From an uncultured Treponema sp. (GTDB taxonomy: Bacteria > Spirochaetota > Spirochaetia > Treponematales > Treponemataceae): a stretch of 19,505 bases of DNA. The stretch's first letter is position 1; each line of letters starts with the position of its first letter. The notes under the pieces are model-generated. The model was not told the origin of the DNA. It saw nothing but the letters and a program-made list of their open reading frames with translations, and did not search any database. Position numbers and translations under genes: made by a program. Shown piece by piece: positions 7,752 through 14,765 of this stretch. The DNA lies in the NCBI GenBank assembly GCA_934699065.1, contig CAKUWD010000027.1, positions 1 through 19,505 of the forward strand. Reading direction: 5' to 3'.

Positions 7752-8408
7752 TTGAGAATTGATTTAGATAGCTGCACATTACAAGATTTCTGGGAAAATG
7801 GACATCATAAAAGTTTTTGGATAGAAAATGAAACAGGAATCAAGATTGCAGACGCTTGTGAAATTTATAGAATCTCTTATGAAGAACATTTAATTAGAAA
7901 TCAATGCAGGCAGATTTTTATACATTCAATTAATTATTTATTTGGTAAAGTTCTCACAAATCTGGATGCAAATGTAAAAGTACGGTTTTCTAAAAATACT
8001 GCAAGTAAGATTTCTTCAGATAAAGCAATTACAAAATCAGTTGTAAATGGTTTTTCTGTAGAAGAACATTTCGAAGCTGCTGAAAATATTAAACAGATTT
8101 TTGAACTGGCAGAATATTTAGGTTCATTTCCAGATGACAGGGGAGATCCTAATATAATTGCTATTCATAGACTGCAAAAAGATATTGAACTTTCAAATGG
8201 AAGAAAATGTATAGCATATATAACATTAAAAGAAGTTAAAAAAGCCGATAACAGGATTTATACACAGGAGTTATTGTTAAATAAATATCCCCCGCACGAA
8301 GCAGGGGAATTGATGAGCCGTGGCTTGCAAGCAAGCGAAACAACTGCATACAAATGCAGCCCACGAACTGTTTTAAATATACCACAAGACCCTACTGGTG
8401 TCAAATAA
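7752..8408 (+). CDS. Small protein resembling phage polyvalent-protein (LPD-type) domains, inside the hsd operon
   Basis: A 218-residue protein between hsdM and hsdS. I do not recognise it with certainty. The central part (about 70-180) has a pattern I associate with LPD/PBECR-type domains of phage polyvalent proteins: SDKAITKSVVNGFSVEEHFEAA, then DDRGDPNIIAIHRL, then CIAYITLKEV.KADNRIYTQEL. The TTG start is chosen because AAGGAG lies nine bases upstream; the gap to hsdM is 17 bases, so it is co-transcribed. The last 40 residues are encoded by a stretch full of hairpins (8287-8363) and do not look like protein-driven sequence, so the original C-terminus may have been replaced. The gene is more AT-rich than hsdM. 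Role unknown; it may be a modifier, anti-toxin or passenger gene. Confidence 0.6.
   Translation: MRIDLDSCTLQDFWENGHHKSFWIENETGIKIADACEIYRISYEEHLIRNQCRQIFIHSINYLFGKVLTNLDANVKVRFSKNTASKISSDKAITKSVVNGFSVEEHFEAAENIKQIFELAEYLGSFPDDRGDPNIIAIHRLQKDIELSNGRKCIAYITLKEVKKADNRIYTQELLLNKYPPHEAGELMSRGLQASETTAYKCSPRTVLNIPQDPTGVK
8287..8363. repeat. Hairpin-rich element forming the 3' end of the LPD-like gene
   Basis: Consecutive pairings can be drawn: CCCC with GGGG (8287-8290 with 8302-8305); CGTGG with CCACG (8317-8321 with 8359-8363) enclosing CTTGC/GCAAG and the perfect CTGCAT-ACAA-ATGCAG (8342-8357). The density and GC content contrast with the AT-rich gene around it. It may be a second family of mobile palindromic element. 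No second copy is present in the window. Confidence 0.45.
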
Positions 8409-8420
8409 AAGGATAAAGTA

Positions 8421-9554
8421 GTGAAAAAAGATTGGGAAATAAAGAAACTTGGTGAACTAACTTTTGATAAAATGTCATATGGCACAAGTTCTCCATCTTG
8501 TGAATATGATGGTGAAACTCGTTATATTAGGATTACTGATATTAATGATAAAGGTGAATTAAATGAAGATTTTGTTTCACCTATTTCCTATGAAGAAAAG
8601 CATGTACTACAGGATGGTGATATCGTATTTGCACGAACTGGTGCTACTGTAGGAAAAGCATATTGTTATCATTCTTCAGATGAAAAATATGTATATGCAG
8701 GATATCTGATTCGTTTAAGACCAAATAGGAAAATTGTGCTTCCTGATTATATTTTTTATTATACAAAATCTAAAAACTATCTAGATTTTATTAGTGCTTC
8801 ACAAGTAGCTGCTGCTCAGCCAAATGTAAATGCAGAGAAGTATAGTAATCTTGAAATTCCTCTTCCACCTCTCGAAGAACAAAATCGCATAGTCAAAATC
8901 CTGGATGAAAAATTTGCACAGCTGGAAAGTCTAAAGGCAAATGCCCAAATCAACCTGCAGAACGCAAAAGATTTGTTCCAGTCCCAGCTGGCAAAAGCTT
9001 TCAGCAAGGCCACTTGGGAAAAGAAAACGATTTCAGAAATCTCTGAGAATCTAGATTCCAAAAGAATTCCAATTACCAAAAATGTCAGAAAAGCAGGACA
9101 ATACCCATATTATGGAGCATCGGGAATTGTTGATTATGTAGAAGACTATATCTTCGATGGAAAATATCTTCTTGTATCAGAGGACGGCGCTAATCTCTTA
9201 GCAAGAACTTATCCTATTGCATTTATCGCAGAAGGAAAATTCTGGGTTAATAATCATGCACATATTCTAAGTTTTAAGGATGAAATAACAATGAGATTCG
9301 TTGAGTTGTTTTTCTCAAATCTTGATATTTCACCTTTTGTAACAGGGATGGCACAACCAAAGTTTAATCAAGCATCCTTAAACAACATCGAAATCCCTCT
9401 TCCCCCTCTCCCCGAGCAAAAACGCATCGTAAAAGAACTCGACATCCTCAGCGAAAAAGTCCGCCAGCTGCAGGAAATCTACACAAAACAAATTGCCAAC
9501 TGCGACGAACTAAAACAATCCCTCTTACAAAAAGCCTTTGAAGGAGAATTATAA
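8421..9554 (+). CDS. hsdS: Type I restriction-modification specificity subunit HsdS
   Basis: A 377-residue specificity subunit with the usual two-fold design. Target-recognition domain 1 spans about 1-150, ending in IPLPPLEEQNRIVKILDEKF, followed by a coiled-coil spacer. Domain 2 spans about 195-320, ending in the matching IPLPPLPEQKRIVKELD and a second helix finishing in LKQSLLQKAFEGEL. Each domain reads one half of a split DNA target. The start is GTG at 8421 with AAGG eight bases upstream. Domain 1 is AT-rich while the two conserved helical regions keep the G/C-richer codons of hsdM, as expected when recognition domains are swapped by recombination. A decayed copy of its last 40 bases occurs at 10645-10686. 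Confidence 0.95.
   Translation: MKKDWEIKKLGELTFDKMSYGTSSPSCEYDGETRYIRITDINDKGELNEDFVSPISYEEKHVLQDGDIVFARTGATVGKAYCYHSSDEKYVYAGYLIRLRPNRKIVLPDYIFYYTKSKNYLDFISASQVAAAQPNVNAEKYSNLEIPLPPLEEQNRIVKILDEKFAQLESLKANAQINLQNAKDLFQSQLAKAFSKATWEKKTISEISENLDSKRIPITKNVRKAGQYPYYGASGIVDYVEDYIFDGKYLLVSEDGANLLARTYPIAFIAEGKFWVNNHAHILSFKDEITMRFVELFFSNLDISPFVTGMAQPKFNQASLNNIEIPLPPLPEQKRIVKELDILSEKVRQLQEIYTKQIANCDELKQSLLQKAFEGEL
9514..9554 (+). repeat. Direct repeat 1 (hsdS 3' end) of the abi cassette
   Basis: The final codons of hsdS, beginning AAACAATCCCTCTTA and ending in GAAGGAGAATTATAA, recur in decayed form at 10645-10686. The block carries a built-in AAGGAG that could serve as ribosome-binding site for a following gene. 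Confidence 0.75.
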
Positions 9555-9603
9555 AGAATAATATGTTATGTTTATATATATTTGAAAGGAGGAAAAAAAT
9601 AAT

Positions 9604-9699
9604 TGACGACCTACAGGTTTTGTTATATATTATTATTAACAGAACCCGCCAAGGTTAATGGTTTTTACCATCCTCAAATCGGTGGGTCATATTTTTTTT
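9604..9699 (+). ncRNA. Candidate structured RNA upstream of the Abi_2/AbiF-like gene
   Basis: The 153-base gap before the abi gene folds strongly. TGTTA pairs with TAACA around 9621-9641. Then ACCCGCC (9644-9650) pairs with GGTGGGT (9681-9687, one G-U pair), enclosing AGG...CCT (9652-9654 with 9672-9674) and ATGGT-TTTT-ACCAT (9658-9671). Eight T residues follow at 9692-9699, a rho-independent-like end immediately before the ATG at 9708. As I recall, recent work on AbiF, the proposed ancestor of Cas13, describes adjacent non-coding RNA antitoxins; this element is in the right place and has the right shape. An alternative is a plain terminator or attenuator of hsdS transcription. The 5' end is not defined by the sequence. 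Confidence 0.5.
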
Positions 9700-9707
9700 A
9701 AAGCACA

Positions 9708-10625
9708 ATGGCAAAAATCGCTTATACAAATCCAGCAACAACAATTCCTCAGCAGATAAATAAATTGCAAAGTAAGGGACTAACAATTTCAGATGTTTCC
9801 TATGCAAGTAATGTTCTTACAAGTATTAATTACTATCGTTTGAGTGGATATTGGTTATATTATGAAACTTCAAGAGATGTTATTAGACCTGGGACAACAT
9901 TTGAGCAGGTTATGGATATGTATTATTTCGATAGGGACCTGCGTTCTTTAATTTTTGAAGGTATCAGCAGATTTGAAGTTACTCTTCGAACAAGATGGGC
10001 TTACGAAACTGGTATAAAATATGGGCCCCAAAAATTCTATTACAAAAATTATTGTAAAGATGACACAGAAAGACTTGCAAATATAAAAACAACAAAACAT
10101 GAGGTCGATCGTTCAAAAGAAACATTTATTAAGCATAATGTTACTAAATATACTGGAAAGCTTCCTGCTGCATGGATATCTTGTGAAGTGATGTCTTTTG
10201 GAAATCTTTCTTGCTGGTATACAAATCTAAAAGAAGTCCCTTCATCAAATCCGACTTCGCCGGGTAATGCAAAAGATGCTATTGCCTCTTTTTTTAAAGT
10301 GGATGCACATCTTCTTGAATCATGGATTCATAGTCTTGCAGTATTACGGAATCAATGTGCGCATCAGGCAAGAATTGTAAATAAAAAACTCACAATTATT
10401 CCTAAAAAGCCAAAATCAAATAAAAATCCAATCAAGAATCTTTGGTCGTCACAATCAAATTGTTATTATAATCTGATTTTAGTTTTAATTTTCCTAAATC
10501 AGAATATTACATCGCCTTCACATTGGGTAACAGAAATAAAAGATTTCTTGAAGAAAAACAAAACGAAATGTATTGATTTTCTAGGTTTTTCCAATGATTG
10601 GGAAAAAGATTCTTTTTGGGCTTAA
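9708..10625 (+). CDS. Abi_2 (AbiD/AbiF-like) HEPN abortive-infection protein
   Basis: A 305-residue Abi_2 (PF07751) protein. The N-terminal signature is IPQQINKLQSKGLTI and INYYRLSGYWLYY; the middle carries FDRDLRSLIFEGISRFEVTL; the HEPN ribonuclease motif RNQCAH (Arg214 and His219, R-x4-H) is intact and followed by RIVNKKL. HEPN proteins of this group are RNases that stop growth on phage infection and are thought related to Cas13. The ATG has no ribosome-binding site; eight T residues of a hairpin end nine bases before it, so expression probably depends on that RNA element or on low-efficiency initiation, as is usual for a toxin. The gene and its leader sit between two copies of the hsdS 3' end, suggesting a cassette. 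It is clearly AT-rich. Confidence 0.88.
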   Translation: MAKIAYTNPATTIPQQINKLQSKGLTISDVSYASNVLTSINYYRLSGYWLYYETSRDVIRPGTTFEQVMDMYYFDRDLRSLIFEGISRFEVTLRTRWAYETGIKYGPQKFYYKNYCKDDTERLANIKTTKHEVDRSKETFIKHNVTKYTGKLPAAWISCEVMSFGNLSCWYTNLKEVPSSNPTSPGNAKDAIASFFKVDAHLLESWIHSLAVLRNQCAHQARIVNKKLTIIPKKPKSNKNPIKNLWSSQSNCYYNLILVLIFLNQNITSPSHWVTEIKDFLKKNKTKCIDFLGFSNDWEKDSFWA

Positions 10626-10644
10626 TAAAATAAATTACTATTAG

Positions 10645-10686
10645 AAACAATCCCTCTTATAAAAAAATCGAAGGAGAGTTAAGTAA
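10645..10686 (+). repeat. Direct repeat 2: decayed hsdS 3' end upstream of the DUF5677 gene
   Basis: AAACAATCCCTCTTA is identical to hsdS codons at 9514-9528; an A-run and GAAGGAG follow as in hsdS, but the frame is now closed (TAA after the conserved KQSLL). The AAGGAG here (10671-10676) is the ribosome-binding site of the gene at 10687. Confidence 0.75.
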
Positions 10687-12153
10687 TTGACACCATCATC
10701 ATTAGCAGAACATAAATACGAAAAAGGTGTATATAAAACGCCAATGAATTCAATTCCTTTCATGACTCCCATGGAGAAAAATGAAACTTGGATATATGGC
10801 AGAATGCCTGAATATATTTGGATATCTTTGATACTTGATACCTATGGTTCCCAAGAAGGCTTTAGAAAACTTTCAATTATAAATCAACATATCTTTGGAA
10901 TAGCAAAAGAAGTTTCTTTACCACAATTATCTCAAATCTTAAAATTACCTTACAATAAACAAGAAAGAATCTATTCCTGCATAAAATCAATTACACAAGA
11001 CAATATCCTATCGCCATTAACATTATTTCTTACAGTAGAAAATGCACCAACTTTTGCTAATGCATTCTATGTAGACAACGAAACAATAGAATCAAGATAT
11101 AACAAACTTAAAAATATAATAGACAAAACATATTCTCAATCTTCTGATTTAACAAATCATACAAGATTTTGTGTATTAGGATTTATTGCATCTTCTGGAA
11201 GAATGCATGTAACAAGACAGCAGGCAGAAGAATATTCAAAATATCAATTTCTTTCTACAGATACAGACGAATATAAAAGAATTTCTTCATCTATCAGAGC
11301 TACAGAAAGCCTTTTAATAAAAATGAATAATACTTTAGATAAAGAATACATAAATAATTTTTGGGAGTGTATAAGTCGAATGACAGACTGTAATTTAACT
11401 ATTTTGAAATTTTCTGAAGAACGTAGCCTAAAAGACTTTAATTCGAAGGTTCATGAAATATTGCTTTATCTTAAAACTTTATACCATGATGTATTTCCTT
11501 TGGATAAAAAACTTGAGATTTTTTTAGGTATACTTACTTATTCGTACAAACGTCTGAAAGAAGTCGAGGAACATAATTTATATACATCAATTTCAGGGAG
11601 AAGTGCTATTCGTAGTTTAATCGAAAACTTCATTGTAGCAAAATACCTGATAACATTTGAAAATGAAAAACCTCAAATCTGGGATGATTTTGAAAAATAT
11701 GGAATTGGTGGAATAAAAAAAATAGTATTATATGAGCGTGAAAATAATAATGAAAGAAAAAATGATACTCATGTTTCATATGCTTATCTGGATTTCATTT
11801 TAAATGAATTTAAAATGGAAGAATTTACAGATATAGATGTTAGATATTTTGATAATGCTCGAATGGGGGCTAAAGCTGAAAAAGTTGATGAAAAGGATTT
11901 GTTTGCTCTTTATTATGACTATGATACTCAATATGAACATGGATTATGGGGAGCAATCAGAGAATGTTCGATGCTCAAGTGTGATAATTCAGCTCATCAA
12001 TATCATTTAGTTCCTGATATAAATGATGAGCAAAAATTAAAAAGTATATATTCTGATTGTATCTATGTTATGAAAAAAATGATTTCTTTTTATGGTACCC
12101 AGATAGAAATTCCAGAACAACTATTAAAAGGAGTCACGGAATATAATGATTGA
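10687..12153 (+). CDS. DUF5677-type protein, first gene of a coupled pair
   Basis: A 488-residue protein with no signal peptide or membrane segment. The C-terminal half resembles DUF5677 (PF18928) as I remember it: SGRSAIRSLIENFIVAKYL around 308-328 and the conserved YEHGLWGAIRECSM, then CDNSAHQYHLVP, around 416-443, with invariant-looking His, Trp, Arg and Cys-Asn-His residues (His418 is the first). DUF5677 proteins are mostly helical and uncharacterised; several occur in defence islands, and a HEPN-like nuclease role is only a guess. The N-terminal 230 residues are unrecognised. TTG is chosen as the start because AAGGAG lies ten bases upstream, inside the decayed hsdS end. The stop overlaps the next start by eight bases. 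Strongly AT-rich and lysine/isoleucine-rich. Confidence 0.7.
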   Translation: MTPSSLAEHKYEKGVYKTPMNSIPFMTPMEKNETWIYGRMPEYIWISLILDTYGSQEGFRKLSIINQHIFGIAKEVSLPQLSQILKLPYNKQERIYSCIKSITQDNILSPLTLFLTVENAPTFANAFYVDNETIESRYNKLKNIIDKTYSQSSDLTNHTRFCVLGFIASSGRMHVTRQQAEEYSKYQFLSTDTDEYKRISSSIRATESLLIKMNNTLDKEYINNFWECISRMTDCNLTILKFSEERSLKDFNSKVHEILLYLKTLYHDVFPLDKKLEIFLGILTYSYKRLKEVEEHNLYTSISGRSAIRSLIENFIVAKYLITFENEKPQIWDDFEKYGIGGIKKIVLYERENNNERKNDTHVSYAYLDFILNEFKMEEFTDIDVRYFDNARMGAKAEKVDEKDLFALYYDYDTQYEHGLWGAIRECSMLKCDNSAHQYHLVPDINDEQKLKSIYSDCIYVMKKMISFYGTQIEIPEQLLKGVTEYND

Positions 12154-13183
12154 ATTAAGGAAAAAAATTATTGAAATAGAAAAAGAATATCTTGAATTAC
12201 TTGAATCTATAAAAGAAAAAAAGGAGACATTAAGCCTTATTTCTGTTTTAGACTCTATTCGTTTATTTTGGTTCAAGAATAGAAACATAGTTTCATTATA
12301 TTTATTTACTTTAAAAGAAAAAGAAGTTTTCTCTTATTCAGGGGCAACATATTTAGATATTTCAAGTAAGGATTATTATGGTTTTCTAGTTTGTGGAAAA
12401 ATACATGTAATGGATGATCAATTATATAAATATGCAGATACTGTTTTATTGAAAGATTCGTTTCCATCTAGGGATAAGTTTATTAATCAGGTTTTCAAAA
12501 CCTTGGAAGATAATATTTCTGTCTTAAAAGAATTAAGTGATATTGTTATTCTCTTGCCTATAAGACTTTTTTTTGAGAAAACAAATTTTTATGAAATTGC
12601 TGAGGGCCTTTTTTTAGATTTTTTTGATAAGAAATTTTCAACGGTACAAGATTATCTCAATATTTGTCATACGAGTAAAGATATAGATTCTTTTTTCCGT
12701 GAAGATTTAAAAAAATCAATATTTATACATGATAAAGATACTCACTCAAAAGCTTTTGAAGAACGTATTAATGATATTCCAAAAGAAATATACGGAACCT
12801 ATGAAATTGGCCAAGCCTTTTTATTTAGTTTAATGGGATATTTAATACAGTCTTTAGAAATTATAGAAACAATACATCAGTATAATATTATTCCAATAAT
12901 CAGAAATGATGTAACTTTATCTTATGTTTATATTCTAGAAAGAAATATTCCAGATAATCAGGAAATTGTTAATAAAACAGGTTTAGCAAATACTATTTAT
13001 AGATTATGTAGAAAACATATTAATATATTTGAAAATATGAGTCCTCGAGAAATATATAAAAAATATGGAGAACTTGATATTTTTTCTAAACTTTATGGAA
13101 AACTAGATTTAACCAAAAAATTTATAGATGAAATAAGATTTGAAAATAGAGTTAAATGTATTGAGGAATTTCTTTTAAAATAG
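12146..13183 (+). CDS. Unrecognised protein, coupled partner of the DUF5677-type protein
   Basis: A 345-residue soluble protein that I cannot place in a family. It starts with a charged helical stretch (residues 1-30, probable coiled coil: MIELRKKIIEIEKEYLELLE), followed by mixed helix and strand with SGATYLDISSKDYYGF and a C-terminal region rich in Lys, Ile and Phe. There is no obvious catalytic motif, membrane segment or Cys cluster. The ATG lies inside the last codons of the preceding gene (eight-base overlap) with AGGAG about eleven bases upstream, so the two are translationally coupled and probably act together. It is the most AT-rich gene of the window, and is followed by a long hairpin at 13191-13229. 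As a partner of a DUF5677-type protein within a restriction island, a defence role is possible but unproven. Confidence 0.65.
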   Translation: MIELRKKIIEIEKEYLELLESIKEKKETLSLISVLDSIRLFWFKNRNIVSLYLFTLKEKEVFSYSGATYLDISSKDYYGFLVCGKIHVMDDQLYKYADTVLLKDSFPSRDKFINQVFKTLEDNISVLKELSDIVILLPIRLFFEKTNFYEIAEGLFLDFFDKKFSTVQDYLNICHTSKDIDSFFREDLKKSIFIHDKDTHSKAFEERINDIPKEIYGTYEIGQAFLFSLMGYLIQSLEIIETIHQYNIIPIIRNDVTLSYVYILERNIPDNQEIVNKTGLANTIYRLCRKHINIFENMSPREIYKKYGELDIFSKLYGKLDLTKKFIDEIRFENRVKCIEEFLLK

Positions 13184-13190
13184 AATAGTG

Positions 13191-13229
13191 GAAAATAGAG
13201 GAAATTAGCAGAAAATTTCCCCTATTTTC
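13191..13229 (+). terminator. Long imperfect hairpin between the coupled pair and fic; contains fic-flanking repeat 1
   Basis: GAAAATAG (13191-13198) pairs with CTATTTTC (13222-13229) and GGAAATT (13200-13206) with AATTTCC (13214-13220) across one mismatch, giving a stem of about 16 pairs. There is only a weak T-run after it. It lies just after the stop codon and just before the fic promoter, so it probably separates the two units. Positions 13200-13220 recur at 14559-14579 with one change. Confidence 0.6.
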
Positions 13230-13230
13230 A

Positions 13231-13259
13231 TTGCTTTAAAGTATATCCCATGTTATCAT
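13231..13259 (+). promoter_or_regulatory. fic promoter, predicted leaderless
   Basis: TTGCTT (13231-13236) and TATCAT (13254-13259) are spaced by 17 bp. The -10 box ends six bases before the fic ATG at 13266 and no ribosome-binding site is present, the same layout as at hsdM. Confidence 0.55.
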
Positions 13260-13265
13260 AAATTC

Positions 13266-14567
13266 ATGATTGAAGAGGCTCCTAAAAAAGGCGAAACAAG
13301 TGAAGTTTTTAATATTCTCATGAATCCTTTATATGTTTCTGAAATTGAGAAAATAAATGATGAATATTATTACTGGGACAAGGTAAAATATCATGTTCCA
13401 AAAGGATTAAAACCCGAAGATTTTTGGAATGCTGTAAAACGAAGCCGAATTATTGGAAATAAAACATATAAATTTTCTGCCTGTACTTTCTATTATAGAG
13501 AAACAAATAGAATGCAGGAATTACTTCATAATTTTGATATGAACTTCGGTGGAACTTTAGCTTCTTCAAATATTCTTTCTAACAAGAATAAACAATATTA
13601 TCTTTTAAGTTCAATTATGGAAGAAGCTATAGCTTCAAGTCAGATGGAGGGAGCTTCAACTACACGAAAAGTTGCGAAAGAAATGCTCAGAAAGCAGGCT
13701 AAACCAAAAGATAAAAGCCAGCAGATGATATTAAATAATTACAATACAATTCGCTATCTTTCTGAACATAAGAATGATGATTTATCTCCTGAATTATTGC
13801 TTGAAATCCATAAGCAGATTACCGAGAAAACCCTGGATGACTCTAAAGATGAAGGCCGTTTTAGAACAGATAATAACATTTTTGTCGTTAATGGGATAAC
13901 TGGCGAGGTTGCGCATGATCCACCATCATATACAGTAATTAAATCAACGATAAAAGAGCTCTGTAAATTTGTAAATACTGAGTCTCGCAGTTTTGTTCAT
14001 CCGATTATAAAAGCTATTATTCTACACTTTATGATTTCGTATCTTCACCCTTTTGTTGATGGAAATGGAAGAACGGCACGTTCTCTTTTTTACTGGTATA
14101 TGCTTAAAAAAGGTTATTGGCTTACAGAATATCTTTCTATTTCACGAATAATTTATAAAGCTAAAAATCAATATGAAAAAGCATTTTTGTATACAGAGCA
14201 TGATGATAATGATTTAGGATATTTTATACATTACAATCTAAAAGTGTTGAATCAGGCATTTGAAGAATTAAATACTTACCTTGAACGAAAGGCAAAAGAA
14301 AATGCTGCAATATTGGAATATAGAATTCCTGGCTTAAATGAACGGCAGATTCAAATAGTAAGGATTTGTGCTGAAAAACCAGCTTCGATGTTTACTAGCA
14401 AGGATCTTGAAACAAGGTTTAATGTTTCTGTAAAAACAATTCGTTCAGATTTGGAAGGACTTGTTTCTGCAGGTTTGATGGAAACAGTTCCTTTGAATAA
14501 AAGACTTACAGGATATACGAGAAGTAAAAATTTTGAATCACGCTTAGAGGAAATTAGGGGAAATTAG
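13266..14567 (+). CDS. Fic family protein (AMP-transferase) with C-terminal winged helix
   Basis: A 433-residue class II Fic protein. The N-terminal Fic_N region holds the inhibitory helix motif S-x3-E-G in SSQMEG (Glu128), which blocks the active site until relieved. The catalytic motif HPFVDGNGRTAR starts at His261 and is complete, so the enzyme should transfer AMP to a target protein. The C-terminal domain (about 360-420) is a DeoR-like winged helix: LNERQIQIVRICAEKPASMF, then SVKTIRSDLEGLVSAGLM, implying DNA binding or autoregulation. Fic and RhuM-type genes are often found inside Type I restriction operons, where their job is unclear. The gene has its own promoter, no ribosome-binding site, and is flanked by a near-identical 21-bp repeat; the second copy begins inside its last codons. 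Confidence 0.9.
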   Translation: MIEEAPKKGETSEVFNILMNPLYVSEIEKINDEYYYWDKVKYHVPKGLKPEDFWNAVKRSRIIGNKTYKFSACTFYYRETNRMQELLHNFDMNFGGTLASSNILSNKNKQYYLLSSIMEEAIASSQMEGASTTRKVAKEMLRKQAKPKDKSQQMILNNYNTIRYLSEHKNDDLSPELLLEIHKQITEKTLDDSKDEGRFRTDNNIFVVNGITGEVAHDPPSYTVIKSTIKELCKFVNTESRSFVHPIIKAIILHFMISYLHPFVDGNGRTARSLFYWYMLKKGYWLTEYLSISRIIYKAKNQYEKAFLYTEHDDNDLGYFIHYNLKVLNQAFEELNTYLERKAKENAAILEYRIPGLNERQIQIVRICAEKPASMFTSKDLETRFNVSVKTIRSDLEGLVSAGLMETVPLNKRLTGYTRSKNFESRLEEIRGN

Positions 14568-14579
14568 CGGAAAATTTCC
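14559..14579 (+). repeat. fic-flanking repeat 2
   Basis: Identical to 13200-13220 except for one A-to-G change. It overlaps the fic stop codon, is preceded by further partial copies of GGAAATTAG, and can fold into GGAAATT with AATTTCC. It may act as the fic terminator or mark a cassette edge. Confidence 0.6.
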
Positions 14580-14652
14580 ACTAATTATAACAATTTGTGT
14601 AAACTTCAAAAGTTATTCATCCTTATCTTAAAAAGTCTATACTTTTGCAAAC

Positions 14653-14717
14653 TTTTTAACTTGAATGTTAAAAAATCTGGATTTTCACAAAGTTTTTAAC
14701 ATATATATTAAAAACTT
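14653..14717. promoter_or_regulatory. Tandem palindromes upstream of hsdR
   Basis: Two inverted repeats lie exactly 40 bp apart: TTTTTAAC-TTGAAT-GTTAAAAA (14653-14674) and AAGTTTTTAA-CATATATA-TTAAAAACTT (14690-14717). TTTTTAAC is shared at 14653-14660 and 14693-14700. They sit just before the hsdR -10 box and look like paired operator sites for a dimeric regulator; the winged helix of Fic next door is one candidate. Confidence 0.5.
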
Positions 14718-14746
14718 GAAAACTACTCAAATTATAAATTTGATGG

Positions 14747-14752
14747 TATAAT
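14747..14752 (+). promoter_or_regulatory. hsdR -10 box
   Basis: A perfect TATAAT 13 bases before the hsdR ATG; no good -35 at standard spacing and no ribosome-binding site, so the leader is only a few bases long. Confidence 0.5.
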
Positions 14753-14765
14753 TTACTTAATCATT

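Noticed and set aside
9602..9700. A 32-codon ORF from TTG at 9603 after AAAGGAGG, reading MTTYRFCYILLL
   Set aside because: It coincides with the hairpin and T8 tract, which explain the sequence better; no family resemblance. A leader peptide remains possible.
9555..14765. Integrase, transposase or attachment-site evidence for a mobile island
   Set aside because: No recombinase gene or tRNA is present, and the short repeats found bracket single genes rather than the whole island.
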